Notes: generated by a model from the sequence alone, not told the origin. Shown: positions 9,086-18,520, counted from the first letter of the stretch. The stretch is 64,000 nt of DNA from JARRQJ01 sp963810615 (GCA_963810615.1 CAWEOA010000007.1:124001-188000); one strand, 5' to 3'. Program-made: numbers and translations.

Positions 9086-11059
9086 GTGTCCATGCTGAGC
9101 GCCGCCACCGTGTTGGGCCTTGACGGCCCCTTGGCGCGCCATGTGCCGGGCTTCGCCCCGCGTGCGGCGCAACAGACCATGGCTGAGGCGGTAGAGTCGG
9201 TCATCGAAGAGCGCGGCACCCTGATCTGCGAGGCGGGGACCGGGACGGGCAAGACCTTCGCCTATCTGGTTCCCGCTCTGTTGAGCGGCAAAAAAGTCAT
9301 CATCTCCACCGGTACCAAGACCCTCCAGGATCAATTATTCCATCGCGACCTGCCGGTGGTACGCAAGGCACTGGATATGCCGGTGGATGTCGCCCTGCTC
9401 AAGGGGCGCGCCAATTATCTGTGCCTGCATCGCCTGGCCTTGACCGAGAGCGAGGGTCGCCTGACCGCGCGTAGCGAGGCCAGCGATCTGCAACGCATTA
9501 TCAGTTGGTCGCACCGTACCCGCAGCGGCGATATCGCCGAGGTCGACGAACTGGCCGAGGACGCGGGACTCTGGCCCCTGGTGACCTCCACCACCGACAA
9601 TTGCCTGGGGCAGGAGTGCGATCGCTTCAACGATTGTTTCGTTCTCAAGGCACGGCGCGCCGCGCAAGAAGCGGATGTCGTGGTCATCAATCACCATCTG
9701 CTGCTGGCGGACATGGCCCTCAAGGATGAAGGTTTCGGTGAGCTGTTGCCCAGCGCCGATGCCTTCATTATCGACGAGGCCCATCAACTGCCGGAGACCG
9801 CCGCGCAATTTTTCGGAATCAGCGTGAGCAGTCGGCAATTGCTGGAACTGGCCCGCGACGCCGTGACAGAGCACGGCCGCGAAGCCGGGGATATGGGCGG
9901 CTTCGCCGTGCTTGCTCAGCGTTTGGAAAAGGCGGTGCTCGATACGCGTCTGAGCATGGGCAAGGCGGGCCGGCGCGGCGCCTGGCTGGAGCTGATTGCG
10001 GATTCCGCGGTGAATGCGGGTCTCAATCAGATTCAAGCGGCACTGGCCGAATTGCGCAGCGCCCTGGAGCAGGCAGCGGAACGCGGCAAGGGGCTGCAGC
10101 AGTGTTGGCAGCGCAGCGAACTATTGGCCGAGCGCCTCGCCCTGTTTCAACAAGCGCCCTCCGACGAACAAGTCCAATGGTTCGAGACCTATACCCGCAG
10201 CTTCAGCCTGCACTTGACGCCCCTGCAGATCGGCGCGGTCTTTCAAAGTCATCGTCAACGCTTTCAGGCCGGCTGGATCTTCACCTCCGCGACCCTGGCG
10301 GTGGGGGATGATTTCAGCCACTTTGCTGTCGGTCTGGGTGTGGAAGACGCCCGTAGCGCGCAATGGGAAAGTCCTTTCGATTTCCAGCGTAATGCATTGT
10401 TATATGTTCCGAATGGCCTGCCATTGCCCGCCGTATCCCACTATACCTCGGAAGTGGTGAAGGCGGCCTTGCCGGTGTTGGAGGCCAGCGGCGGGCGCGC
10501 CTTCCTGCTGTTCACCAGCCATCGTGCCTTGCAGGAAGCGGCCGGCTTATTGAAGGGCCGGATCGACTTTCCCTTGCTGGTTCAGGGGACGGCGCCGCGC
10601 CGCGAGTTGCTGCACCGCTTTCGCAGTCTGGGTAATGCGGTATTGTTGGGGACCAGCAGCTTCTGGGAGGGCGTCGATGTGCGCGGTCCGGCCTTATCGC
10701 TGGTGATCATCGATAAATTACCCTTCGCCTCGCCGGGCGAGCCGGTATTGCAGGCGCGCCTGGAATCCTTGCGGCGCCGCGGTGGCGAACCGTTTCGCGA
10801 TTATCAGTTGCCGCAAGCGGTCATCGCCCTCAAGCAAGGCGTCGGACGCCTGATCCGCGACAGCAGGGATCGCGGGGTATTGATGCTGTGCGATCCGCGG
10901 TTGTTGTCCAAGGCCTACGGCCGGATCTTTCTGAGGAGTCTGCCGCCCATGACCCATAGTCGTGATCTGGCCGATGTAGAGCAGTTCTTCGCTGAAGAGG
11001 CGGCGGCCTTGGCCGCTTTGAACCGACCGCTTGCGGCGACCGAGGGTGTTGCACCGTGA
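9086..11059 (+). CDS. yoaA: ATP-dependent DNA helicase, DinG/YoaA family
   Basis: The 657-residue protein is an XPD/DinG-type superfamily 2 helicase. Walker A is EAGTGTGKTFAY near residue 50, the DEAH box is IIDEAHQLPE near residue 230, and motif VI is QGVGRLIRDSRDRG near residue 590. Between motifs Ia and II sit cysteines in NYLCLHR and CLGQECDRFNDC that fit the iron-sulphur cluster of this family. YoaA acts in DNA damage tolerance. The start is GTG 9086 or ATG 9092. The gene ends by overlapping the tsaB start codon, so the two are coupled. Confidence 0.92.
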   Translation: MSMLSAATVLGLDGPLARHVPGFAPRAAQQTMAEAVESVIEERGTLICEAGTGTGKTFAYLVPALLSGKKVIISTGTKTLQDQLFHRDLPVVRKALDMPVDVALLKGRANYLCLHRLALTESEGRLTARSEASDLQRIISWSHRTRSGDIAEVDELAEDAGLWPLVTSTTDNCLGQECDRFNDCFVLKARRAAQEADVVVINHHLLLADMALKDEGFGELLPSADAFIIDEAHQLPETAAQFFGISVSSRQLLELARDAVTEHGREAGDMGGFAVLAQRLEKAVLDTRLSMGKAGRRGAWLELIADSAVNAGLNQIQAALAELRSALEQAAERGKGLQQCWQRSELLAERLALFQQAPSDEQVQWFETYTRSFSLHLTPLQIGAVFQSHRQRFQAGWIFTSATLAVGDDFSHFAVGLGVEDARSAQWESPFDFQRNALLYVPNGLPLPAVSHYTSEVVKAALPVLEASGGRAFLLFTSHRALQEAAGLLKGRIDFPLLVQGTAPRRELLHRFRSLGNAVLLGTSSFWEGVDVRGPALSLVIIDKLPFASPGEPVLQARLESLRRRGGEPFRDYQLPQAVIALKQGVGRLIRDSRDRGVLMLCDPRLLSKAYGRIFLRSLPPMTHSRDLADVEQFFAEEAAALAALNRPLAATEGVAP

Positions 11060-11736
11060 AACTGCTGGCCATCGACACCTCTACCGAGGCCTGTTCAGCC
11101 GCCGTGATGATAGACGGCGAGATCATGGAACACTATCGCCTGGCGCCGCGGGAACATACGCGCCTGATCCTGCCCATGATCGACGAGTTGTTGAGCGAGA
11201 GCGGCTTGAAGGTCGATGGCTTGGACGCCGTGGCCTTCGGTCGCGGCCCCGGTGCCTTTACCGGTCTGCGTATCGCCGCGGGTGTGGTTCAGGGCATCGC
11301 CTTCGGCGCGGATTTGCCGGTGGTGCCGGTGTCGTCGCTGGCCGCCCTGGCGCAGGGCGGATACCGGGAGACCGGCGCCCGTCGTGTGTTGGCCGCCATC
11401 GATGCCCGCATCCAAGAGGTGTATTGGGCGGCCTGCGAGTTCGATGAGGCCGGCCAACTACGGATGATGGGCGACGAATTGGTATGCACTCCGGAACAGG
11501 TCCCGATTCCCGGCGGTGACGATTGGCATGGGGTGGGCTCGGGTTGGGAAACCTATCTGCCGCAGCTGCAAGAGCGCCTGGCGGGAAGCTTGTCCGGATG
11601 GGAGGCGCAGCGTTATCCGCGCGCCCATGATGTGGCCTTGTTGGGGGCCGCGGCCCTGAGGCGCGGCGAGGTGGTGAGCGCGGAGCAGGCCTTGCCGGTG
11701 TATCTGCGCAACGAGGTCGCCGTCAAACGGGCTTGA
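11056..11736 (+). CDS. tsaB: tRNA threonylcarbamoyladenosine biosynthesis protein TsaB
   Basis: This 226-residue ASKHA-fold protein begins LLAIDTSTEACSAAV and contains GRGPGAFTGLRI near residue 60, both hallmarks of TsaB (YeaZ). TsaB forms the TsaB-TsaD-TsaE complex that makes the t6A modification on ANN-decoding tRNAs in the cytoplasm. The start is a GTG overlapping the helicase stop (GTGA). The yoaA-tsaB neighbourhood is common in Gammaproteobacteria. No tsaD, tsaE or rimI is in the window. Confidence 0.95.
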   Translation: MKLLAIDTSTEACSAAVMIDGEIMEHYRLAPREHTRLILPMIDELLSESGLKVDGLDAVAFGRGPGAFTGLRIAAGVVQGIAFGADLPVVPVSSLAALAQGGYRETGARRVLAAIDARIQEVYWAACEFDEAGQLRMMGDELVCTPEQVPIPGGDDWHGVGSGWETYLPQLQERLAGSLSGWEAQRYPRAHDVALLGAAALRRGEVVSAEQALPVYLRNEVAVKRA

Positions 11737-12015
11737 ATTTTGAGGCCTGAGCATGGGATGCCTGCCTCGGATGTATTTGCGCTACTGTCCGCAAGATCGC
11801 TGCTTGTCGCTGACGTCGGGAGTGGCGGTGATGGGCGCTGGGCGATGGTTGCCGGCATGGAGGCAAAAACAGGTGCGCGCCCGCGTCGAGTAATTGTTAT
11901 GTCCCGCCGGATTTAAGGGTTTTCAGTCCCGGCGCCGGAGATTTTCTCTATTCAGTGATTAATTGCAGCAGCCGATAAGCTGATGACAGGAAGGTCATAA
12001 TGAGAAGGACATGCA

Positions 12016-12477
12016 ATGAAGGTGGAATTTATAAATCCTTTTTTGGAATCTATTGTTAACGTCCTAGAGACCATGGCCGACGTCAAGGCTAGCCCGGGGA
12101 AGCCGCAACGCAAGGAAGAAGATGTCGCCCAAGGTGATGTTACGGGCGTCATAGGCATGGCCAGCGAACAGGTAAAAGGCTCCTTGGCCATCACCTTTAC
12201 CTCGGCGGCAATCTTCGATATCGCCAGGAGGATGCTGGGCGAGGAGGTGACCGAGATCAACAACACCGTGACGGATCTGGTGGGGGAGATTACCAATATG
12301 GTCACCGGCGGTGCAAAAAGGGCATTGGCCGAACAAGGATATGATTTCGATATGGCCATTCCCGCGGTGGTGGCGGGCAAGAATCATCGGATTTCTCACA
12401 AATCCAACGGCACGAAAATCGTCATTCCCTTTAGCATCATTGCCGGCAAATTTTACGTCGAAGTTTGCTTTGAATGA
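12016..12477 (+). CDS. CheX-family chemotaxis phosphatase-like protein
   Basis: This 153-residue protein matches the CheX/CheC fold. The helix holding the phosphatase-type residues reads VTDLVGEITNMVTGGAKRAL (E and N spaced as in ExxN), near residue 85. CheX-like proteins dephosphorylate CheY-type receivers or act in other two-component pathways. No chemotaxis genes are adjacent, so the partner is unknown. The ATG at 12016 is preceded by GAGAAGGA. About 280 nt separate it from tsaB, so it probably has its own promoter. Confidence 0.85.
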   Translation: MKVEFINPFLESIVNVLETMADVKASPGKPQRKEEDVAQGDVTGVIGMASEQVKGSLAITFTSAAIFDIARRMLGEEVTEINNTVTDLVGEITNMVTGGAKRALAEQGYDFDMAIPAVVAGKNHRISHKSNGTKIVIPFSIIAGKFYVEVCFE

Positions 12478-12665
12478 GTCTGGAGGTCGGACGGCGTCAA
12501 CGACCGGCTCGCATCACCTAACGGCGCTCGCCGAGCGCAGCCGGTTCCCGGCACACAAACCCAATTAACCTGACGCGCGGTTTCCGCCGCACTTTTCCCG
12601 ACTGTATGTCGATCCGGCCTATGGTAAGATTTCGTCCTTTCATTCGCTGAAATATAGGAATTCAA

Positions 12666-13121
12666 GTGTCGAAGACTTTATATTGGCCCGCCTGCTGGGC
12701 GCTGTTGGCGATTTTCGTTTGTCCAAGCGTCGTTATGGCCGAGGGGGATCTCAATCTGGAGGAGGGTTACTGGGAGACCATGGTCACCATCGGCATCGAA
12801 GGCGGGCTGCCCTTGCCTGCGATCAAGTCCAGCAAATGCATTACGCTCCAGGATCCTTTGCCCAACTCGGTGGTATCCAGCAAGATGGACTGCCGGGTAT
12901 TCGATAAAAATATCGTCGGCAACGATGTCTCGTGGCGCCTCGAGTGCAGCGATGAGAAAGGCAAGATGGAAGGTCGGGGCAAGATTACCTATGCGGGTGA
13001 TAAGTTCAAAGGCAAGATGGAGGCGCTGGTCACACAAAATGAAAACGATCGCCATGCCAAACTGGAGTATGTCATGAAGGGCGAACGGGTGCGCGCCTGC
13101 GAAGCGACGGATCCGAAATAG
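12666..13121 (+). CDS. DUF3617-family secreted protein
   Basis: This 151-residue protein starts with GTG 12666. It has a Sec signal peptide (hydrophobic core WALLAIFVCPSVVMA, cleavage near residue 25) and then the DUF3617 pattern: EEGYWETMVTI, a CIT segment, a DCRVF cysteine, a LEC segment and a C-terminal MKGERVRAC. The four cysteines are consistent with disulphides in the periplasm. The function of this family is unknown. It is convergent with the MipA/OmpV gene, with 6 nt between stops. Confidence 0.85.
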   Translation: MSKTLYWPACWALLAIFVCPSVVMAEGDLNLEEGYWETMVTIGIEGGLPLPAIKSSKCITLQDPLPNSVVSSKMDCRVFDKNIVGNDVSWRLECSDEKGKMEGRGKITYAGDKFKGKMEALVTQNENDRHAKLEYVMKGERVRACEATDPK

Positions 13122-13127
13122 AGGCTC

Positions 13128-13991
13128 TTAGGGCGATTCGGCGGACTGCTTGGAAACCGCCAATAATTTTATCAACGCCACTCCCATTGCATAGTAATGC
13201 CGCTGTTGCACTAATGGACTGTCACTGAAAACGGCGCCTTGCAGGCTGTCGTACCGCATGAACATTCCCAGCCAGTAGCCGTCGAATTTTTTTTGCACGC
13301 CGAGTGTCATCCGACTGCCCGAATAACCGCTGGTGGCATGATACTCGGGCCGTTGCGGGGTGACGTAGGCGCTGGTGACTTCATAGAAATAATCATGGTA
13401 GCGCCGATCGGCGAATTGCGGTCCCAGGGAGAGGGTGATGGTCCAGGGTTTGGCTCGGTTGCCCGCGACCATGCGGTAATCGAGGTAAGGCGCGAACACC
13501 CAACCTTGATATTCGATATTTTTCAAAGCCACGGACAGCGCGGTACGCAGTGGGAATTTTAACCACAGAGCGCGGTCGCGCTTTTCGGGATACCACAGCA
13601 GGAACTCCAATGACGGTCCGATCTCTACGGTGGGATCGAGACTGGGCATGCCGTGACGGGCGCTGTTGCCGTCGCTGGATACCGGCACGCCGCCCGCCAG
13701 GCTTAAATCCAGCCTGGCGTTATCGCTGCTGAACAGAGAACCGCGTATACCTTCTTCATCGACACGTACGTGCTCGCCGCGATACTGGATATAAGGGATG
13801 GGCACGATATAGGTGCGGCCGCTGGCGGCGCCGCGATAAAAGGGTAGGGAGAGTACTCCCAGCCCGATGCCGACCTCCCAGCGCGGCAATGACTGCAGGT
13901 TGGCGGTGGCGGATGCGACGGAGCACCACACGCCGAGCATGAGTGCCGTGATGGGCAACCGCAGACGTTTATTGCTGACTTTTGAACTCAT
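13128..13991 (-). CDS. MipA/OmpV family outer membrane protein
   Basis: This 287-residue protein has a signal peptide (about residues 1-30) and a body rich in alternating aromatic beta strands typical of the MipA/OmpV barrel (WEVGIGLGVLSLPFYRG, IPYIQYRGEHVRVDEEG). I chose the ATG at 13989-13991 because AAAGGT precedes it; the upstream extension to 14054 overlaps the ADH gene. MipA-like proteins scaffold PBPs and MltA in E. coli, and many relatives are simply outer membrane barrels. It is the last gene of the ABM, ADH, MipA run on the minus strand. Confidence 0.88.
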   Translation of the reverse strand: MSSKVSNKRLRLPITALMLGVWCSVASATANLQSLPRWEVGIGLGVLSLPFYRGAASGRTYIVPIPYIQYRGEHVRVDEEGIRGSLFSSDNARLDLSLAGGVPVSSDGNSARHGMPSLDPTVEIGPSLEFLLWYPEKRDRALWLKFPLRTALSVALKNIEYQGWVFAPYLDYRMVAGNRAKPWTITLSLGPQFADRRYHDYFYEVTSAYVTPQRPEYHATSGYSGSRMTLGVQKKFDGYWLGMFMRYDSLQGAVFSDSPLVQQRHYYAMGVALIKLLAVSKQSAESP

Positions 13992-14016
13992 ATATACCTT
14001 TGTGAGCGAAAAGTGT

Positions 14017-15210
14017 TTACAGCCGTTGGCTGAGAATAGTGCGTACTTCCTCATCGCTGAGGACGATGGGATTGGTTTTCATACTGTTGCCGCGGCAATG
14101 GGCAATGATTCGGGGGAAGTCGGCCGGCGTTACGCCATAGTCGCCCAAGCGGGGCAATGCGAGCCGTTCCGTCCAGTCATGGAGCACTTCGATCAGACTG
14201 ATTGTGCCGGCTTCCCGGCCGGCTGCTTGGGTTCCGCTCAACAAGGCGCCCAGTTCGGCGTATTTGTGCAATGCGGGATGGCGCGCTTGTCGGCTGTGCA
14301 GGGCGCGGACATTGACCTCGGTGGCGGCGGCCAATAGTGTCCCGCATACCACGCCGTGAGGAATGGGGAAAAATGCGCCCAGCGGTGAGGCCAGGCCGTG
14401 TACCGAACCCAGTCCTACCTGGGCCAGGGTGATGCCCGACAGCAGGGCGGCATAGGCCATGGCGGCGCGACCGGCGGCGGCAGCGGGCTCGTCACCGCCG
14501 CGCCAGGCCGGGAAAAAGCCGTCCTTGACGGCGCGGATGCCGCTCAAGGCCATGGCGTCGGTGAGGGGGTTGGCCTTGGTGGAGACATAGGACTCCATCA
14601 ATTGAGTCAAGGCATCCATGCCGTTGGCGGCGATGAGTGCCGGGGAACAGGTGGTGAGTAATACCGGGTCCACCACTGCATAGGCGGGCACCAGGCATTC
14701 GTGGCGGAAGGATTTCTTGAAGCCTTCGGGACCCTGCACGCTGAGGACCGCGTTCTTGGTGGCCTCGCTGCCGGTGCCGGCGGTGGTGGGGGCGGCGATA
14801 TACGGTAGCGCCGGCCCCAGATAGTGGCCGCTGCCCACACCTTCCAGAAAATTCATCGCCGAGGCGTGGTGCGGCAACAGACCGGCCACTGCCTTACCGG
14901 CATCGAGTACGCTCCCGCCACCGATACCCACCACCACTTGAATGCTGGCGCCGCGATGGCGGGTGACGATATCGTCCACCCACTGCGGCGAAGGTTCGCC
15001 GCCGACCGTTTCCTGGAGCCAGGAGATGTCGTGTTGCCGGAGTCCGGCTAGCAATGGCCGCCAATAGGGAGAATTGGGAAAGGATTGCTTGCCGGTGATC
15101 AACAGGACTCGCGAACCGAATTCATGGATCAGGCTCGGTAGTTCGGCGATACGTCCCGCACCGAACAGAATCCGCGGCACACGGGAAAAGGCAAATGGCT
15201 CTATGTTCAT
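14017..15210 (-). CDS. Iron-containing alcohol dehydrogenase
   Basis: The 397-residue protein is a group III (Fe-type) alcohol dehydrogenase. It has the nucleotide-binding GIGGGSVLDAGKAVA near residue 95, the TTAGTGSE loop, and the metal region GSVHGLASPLGAFFPIPHG near residue 265 with two ligand histidines. The usual DALTH ligand motif reads GMDALTQLMESY, so the first ligand histidine is replaced by Gln; some members of this family have this form. The substrate is unknown. It follows the ABM monooxygenase gene by 10 nt and precedes MipA/OmpV by 25 nt, so the three form an operon. Confidence 0.9.
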   Translation of the reverse strand: MNIEPFAFSRVPRILFGAGRIAELPSLIHEFGSRVLLITGKQSFPNSPYWRPLLAGLRQHDISWLQETVGGEPSPQWVDDIVTRHRGASIQVVVGIGGGSVLDAGKAVAGLLPHHASAMNFLEGVGSGHYLGPALPYIAAPTTAGTGSEATKNAVLSVQGPEGFKKSFRHECLVPAYAVVDPVLLTTCSPALIAANGMDALTQLMESYVSTKANPLTDAMALSGIRAVKDGFFPAWRGGDEPAAAAGRAAMAYAALLSGITLAQVGLGSVHGLASPLGAFFPIPHGVVCGTLLAAATEVNVRALHSRQARHPALHKYAELGALLSGTQAAGREAGTISLIEVLHDWTERLALPRLGDYGVTPADFPRIIAHCRGNSMKTNPIVLSDEEVRTILSQRL

Positions 15211-15220
15211 GGATTGAGAA

Positions 15221-15520
15221 TTAAGTTACTTCCGAAAACAGCCCAGTATAATTTATTCCGCGCCGCGGTTCCGCCATCCAATCGGCTACCTGTTCCCGCC
15301 AGGCCAGATAGTGGGCGGTTTCCTTATGTGCGGCGGCGTCGGCGGCGCTGCGGTAGGCTTCATATAACACGAAGTGGGCGGGGTCGCCGCCGTCCTGCAG
15401 GACATCGAAGCGCAGATTACCGGATTCCCGTATCGAGGCCTCATGATTGGCCCGTATTGCGTCAATAAAATCATCGATGTGCAGGGGTTTGACGTGGACA
15501 TATATCAGCGTGACATGCAT
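15221..15520 (-). CDS. Antibiotic biosynthesis monooxygenase (ABM) domain protein
   Basis: This 99-residue ferredoxin-like ABM-domain protein resembles YgiN/LsrG. It begins with the strand THIT-like VTLIYVHVKP, has NHEASIRESGNLRFDVLQD, and ends after FVLYEAYRS and a helix with AHKETAHYLAW. Relatives oxidise quinols or bind small aldehydes and are dimeric and cytoplasmic. Its place as first gene ahead of the Fe-ADH suggests a shared role in handling small carbonyl or quinone compounds (inference). Confidence 0.85.
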   Translation of the reverse strand: MHVTLIYVHVKPLHIDDFIDAIRANHEASIRESGNLRFDVLQDGGDPAHFVLYEAYRSAADAAAHKETAHYLAWREQVADWMAEPRRGINYTGLFSEVT

Positions 15521-15730
15521 GGCGGATTCCTCAATCTATACTGATAAGGGTTCCCGGTGGAGGCGGTGCGTTTGGTTGTATCCGGTGCTTATGGGGCCTA
15601 TATTCATGCCTGGGCTGGCGCAATGCAAGCCGGGAAGCGCGTCGGTGCTCTTAAGTAATTTATACTGGAATGTCTGAATGCGCTGCTGGGTTGCATGCGC
15701 GATTCCACTGCCCGACTCAAGGAGGTCAAA

Positions 15731-16234
15731 ATGGCTTTGGCAAGTTCTCTCGAGCACTATCTGATCAAAAATCGTGTTAGCTACGACATAATGATGCACA
15801 TGCCCACCGAGTACAGTATGGCAACCGCCCGTGCCGCCGGTGTCCCCGCGGGCCGCTTTGCCAAGAGCGTGGTATTGTGCGACGAACATGGTTATCTCAT
15901 TGCGGTAGTTCCCGCTACCCATCGCCTGCAGTTAGGGCAGTTGCGCAGGCAACTGGCCAGGATGGTCAGCTTGGCCACCGAATCGGAAATCCAATCCTTG
16001 TTCGGCGATTGCGCCGTGGGCGCCGTGCCGCCGATGGGGCCGGCCTATGGTCTGGACGTCATTATCGACGACAGCCTGAGCGCCCAGCCGGAGATTTTCT
16101 TCGAGGGCGGCGATCATCAGGAACTGATTCACGTCGCGGGCGCGGATTTTCAGCGATTACTGCCCAATGCCCTGCACGGCAGCTTCAGTCGCCTACGTAC
16201 GTCCGGTTTTTCCCGTTCCATACGGCAGCATTGA
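15731..16234 (+). CDS. YbaK/EbsC-type aminoacyl-tRNA deacylase
   Basis: This 167-residue protein has the YbaK/ProX fold. YSMATARAAGVPAGRFAKSVVL includes the conserved lysine of the deacylase pocket, and GAVPPMG and FEGGDHQELIHV follow. Such proteins hydrolyse mischarged aminoacyl-tRNAs. The open frame begins at 15695, but AAGGAGG at 15719-15725 places the start at ATG 15731. It is 46 nt upstream of the HIT gene on the same strand. The exact misacylation target cannot be read from sequence. Confidence 0.85.
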   Translation: MALASSLEHYLIKNRVSYDIMMHMPTEYSMATARAAGVPAGRFAKSVVLCDEHGYLIAVVPATHRLQLGQLRRQLARMVSLATESEIQSLFGDCAVGAVPPMGPAYGLDVIIDDSLSAQPEIFFEGGDHQELIHVAGADFQRLLPNALHGSFSRLRTSGFSRSIRQH

Positions 16235-16280
16235 TAGTGGATAATGACGGTTTTCAACCCTTGCCAAAGAGGAGATCAGG

Positions 16281-16625
16281 ATGACGGATTGCTTATTCTG
16301 CAAGATGGTCAACGGCACCATCAAACCGGACGTGGTTTATGAAAACGACGCGATGTTGGCGTTCAAGGATATCAATCCCCAGGCGCCGGTGCATGTGTTG
16401 GTCATCCCGAAAAAGCACATCGCGACCTTGAACGATCTCGAGCCCCAGCATGATGTCCTGGTGGGAGAGATGTATCTGACCGCGAAAAAGATCGCGGAAC
16501 AATTGGGTATTGCGGAGTCCGGTTATCGTACCGTCATGAATTGCAATGAAGGCGCCGGACAAAGCGTGTTTCATCTGCATCTCCACGTCCTGGGCGGACG
16601 ACAAATGGGATGGCCTCCGGGTTAA
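16281..16625 (+). CDS. HIT family protein (HinT-like)
   Basis: This 114-residue protein has the histidine triad QSVFHLHLHVLGGRQMGWPPG at its C-terminus (HxHxH) and the N-terminal DCLFCKMVNG zinc-type start of HinT proteins. HinT hydrolyses purine nucleoside phosphoramidates and AMP-lysine in the cytoplasm. Start ATG 16281 is preceded by AGGAG. Length and composition are typical of the family. Confidence 0.95.
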   Translation: MTDCLFCKMVNGTIKPDVVYENDAMLAFKDINPQAPVHVLVIPKKHIATLNDLEPQHDVLVGEMYLTAKKIAEQLGIAESGYRTVMNCNEGAGQSVFHLHLHVLGGRQMGWPPG

Positions 16626-16740
16626 GGCTATGCCGGGACGGGTATGAAGGGTGCGGTTTCCAGGCTGCGTCGTCGGTTTCGGTGTTCTGTCAGCCCAGAT
16701 AAAGGACGGGGAGCGGGCGGGGCGGAAAATTATTCCAGAA

Positions 16741-16854
16741 TTATTCCGGGGTATTGTTCCGTTCGTTGCGGTTGATTTTGATGATCAGAACAACTAAGAG
16801 TACGAGGATGGTGATTACGGTGCCCACCATCATGATTTCCAGCAACAGCTTCAT
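16741..16854 (-). CDS. Tiny single-pass membrane protein (37 aa)
   Basis: The minus strand encodes 37 residues from ATG 16852-16854 to TAA 16741-16743. The ATG has a good ribosome site (AGGGG, 8 nt before). The protein is MKLLLEIMM followed by a hydrophobic stretch of about 19 residues (VGTVITILVLLVVLIIKI) and a short charged tail with RNERNN. This is a plausible single transmembrane helix with a cytoplasmic tail. It lies between the convergently placed HIT gene and the divergent pirin gene. It resembles in design the small protein at 18521. I recognise no family. Confidence 0.5.
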   Translation of the reverse strand: MKLLLEIMMVGTVITILVLLVVLIIKINRNERNNTPE

Positions 16855-16997
16855 TATTGCGCCCCTAAATCGTGCGACCCTTCAGTCATCAGAAAATATT
16901 TTTGGGAAGCATACACAGTTTGGCATATCATCACAATTGACCGCAGCAACCAATATCCATACGACTCATATAGAAAACCGCTTGACGGAGGGCGCAC

Positions 16998-17717
16998 ATG
17001 CTGGAAATTCGCAAGGCCGCTGAACGGGGGGTTGCCGATTTCGGCTGGTTGAATTCGCGCCATACATTTTCATTCGGGGAATATTATGATCCGCAGCACA
17101 ACGGCTTTTCCGATTTGCTGGTGATTAACGACGATCGTGTCCAGGGTGGCGGGGGATTCGGCACCCATGCGCATCGCGACATGGAAATCTTCACTTATGT
17201 GCTGGACGGTGAACTGGAACATAAAGATTCTATGGGGACCGGTTCAATCATCCGTCCCGGCGATGTGCAGATGATGAGTGCCGGTACCGGGATACGGCAC
17301 AGCGAGTTCAATCACTCCAAGACCGATGTGGTGCATTTTCTGCAGATCTGGGTCGTGCCGAATCGCCGGGGCGTGGAGCCGCGCTATCAACAAAAGTTTT
17401 TCCCCACGGACGAGAAGCGCGGTAAATTGCGATTAATTATATCCCCCGAGGGTGACAGCGATTCCCTGGCCGTCTATCAAGACGTCCGCGTGTATGCCGG
17501 TTTGATTGACGGCGATGAATCCTGCGCCTTGCAGATCGGCCCGGAACGTTATGCCTACGTTCATGTGGCAAGGGGTAGAGTCAACATGAACGGCAGTGTC
17601 CTTGGTGAAGGAGACGGAGTGCGCATTCGTGCAGGGCAAGGGCTCTCTTTTGCCGAAGGCGAAAACGCGGAGGTCTTGGTATTTGACCTTCGCCCCAACG
17701 AACATCCCGAGATGTGA
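16998..17717 (+). CDS. Pirin family protein
   Basis: This 239-residue bicupin is close in pattern to YhhW. The N-terminus reads RHTFSFGEYYDPQHNGF, the metal site is GTHAHRDMEIFTYVL (H57, H59) with SAGTGIRHSEFNHS supplying the third histidine and glutamate, and a C-terminal cupin follows. Some pirins have quercetin 2,3-dioxygenase activity; others act as redox sensors. The ATG at 16998 has GGAGGG before it. The FMN reductase gene follows after 82 nt, a neighbourhood that suggests quinone or electrophile stress (inference). Confidence 0.93.
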   Translation: MLEIRKAAERGVADFGWLNSRHTFSFGEYYDPQHNGFSDLLVINDDRVQGGGGFGTHAHRDMEIFTYVLDGELEHKDSMGTGSIIRPGDVQMMSAGTGIRHSEFNHSKTDVVHFLQIWVVPNRRGVEPRYQQKFFPTDEKRGKLRLIISPEGDSDSLAVYQDVRVYAGLIDGDESCALQIGPERYAYVHVARGRVNMNGSVLGEGDGVRIRAGQGLSFAEGENAEVLVFDLRPNEHPEM

Positions 17718-17799
17718 GCACTGCTCGATCGAGGAAGCCCGGGGGTGATGCCCAGGTCGAGACTGTCTCGTAATCAAAAACCGACATGAGGAGTACCAG

Positions 17800-18366
17800 A
17801 TGAGCACCGTCCTGAACGCGCTGGGCATATCCGGCAGCCTGCGAAAAAAATCCACCAACAGCGGGCTGCTGCGCGCAGCGCAGCAGCTTGCCCCCGACGA
17901 ATTGAGAATAGAGATCGCGGATATTCTGGAAGTGCCTTTCTACAATGCCGACATCGCGGCGCAGGGTAAACCGCCGGCGGTGGAACGGATCGTTGCCCAG
18001 ATCGCCGCTGCCGACGCCTTGGTCCTGGCCTGTCCGGAATACAATTACTCGGTCGCGCCTGCCTTGAAGAACGTGATCGATTGGGCATCGCGCGAACCGG
18101 GGAACAGCGCGCTGGACGGCAAGGCGGTCGCGATCCTCGGCGCGGGTGGACGGATGGCCTCATCGCGGGCACAGTACCATCTGCGCCAGACCTGCGTGTT
18201 CGTCAATCTGCATCCTATGAATAAACCCGAGGTCATGGCCCATTCCGGCGATGGTACGTTTGACGGAGACGGCAATCTGGTCGATGCCAAGGTCAGACAA
18301 TTGGTCGCCGATCAGATGCAGGCCTTGGTGAAATGGATTCGGCGCCTAAACTCGGAGCCGCTTTGA
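17800..18366 (+). CDS. NADPH-dependent FMN reductase / quinone reductase
   Basis: This 188-residue flavodoxin-like protein has the phosphate-binding loop GISGSLRKKSTNSGLLRAA and the flavin segment CPEYNYSVAPALKNVIDWASR typical of ChrR/YieF reductases. These enzymes reduce quinones, chromate or FMN with NAD(P)H as tetramers. Position 17800 is preceded by GAGGAG. It follows the pirin gene on the same strand. The true substrate is not determinable. Confidence 0.92.
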   Translation: MSTVLNALGISGSLRKKSTNSGLLRAAQQLAPDELRIEIADILEVPFYNADIAAQGKPPAVERIVAQIAAADALVLACPEYNYSVAPALKNVIDWASREPGNSALDGKAVAILGAGGRMASSRAQYHLRQTCVFVNLHPMNKPEVMAHSGDGTFDGDGNLVDAKVRQLVADQMQALVKWIRRLNSEPL

Positions 18367-18520
18367 ATAATCGGCGGATCTAATTCATTGCCACCGCCGA
18401 CTAGCATCGTCCGTTTCTTCGGCATCGACAGAAGAATGGGACTCTCGCGATATCATGCCTAATTCCGGGTGGGAAACAATTTACCTGCGGCATTGAATGC
18501 TTGCAGTGTCTCTCACACTA

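Noticed and set aside
11752..11892. 46-codon ORF after tsaB
   Set aside because: No ribosome site or recognisable composition; likely random.
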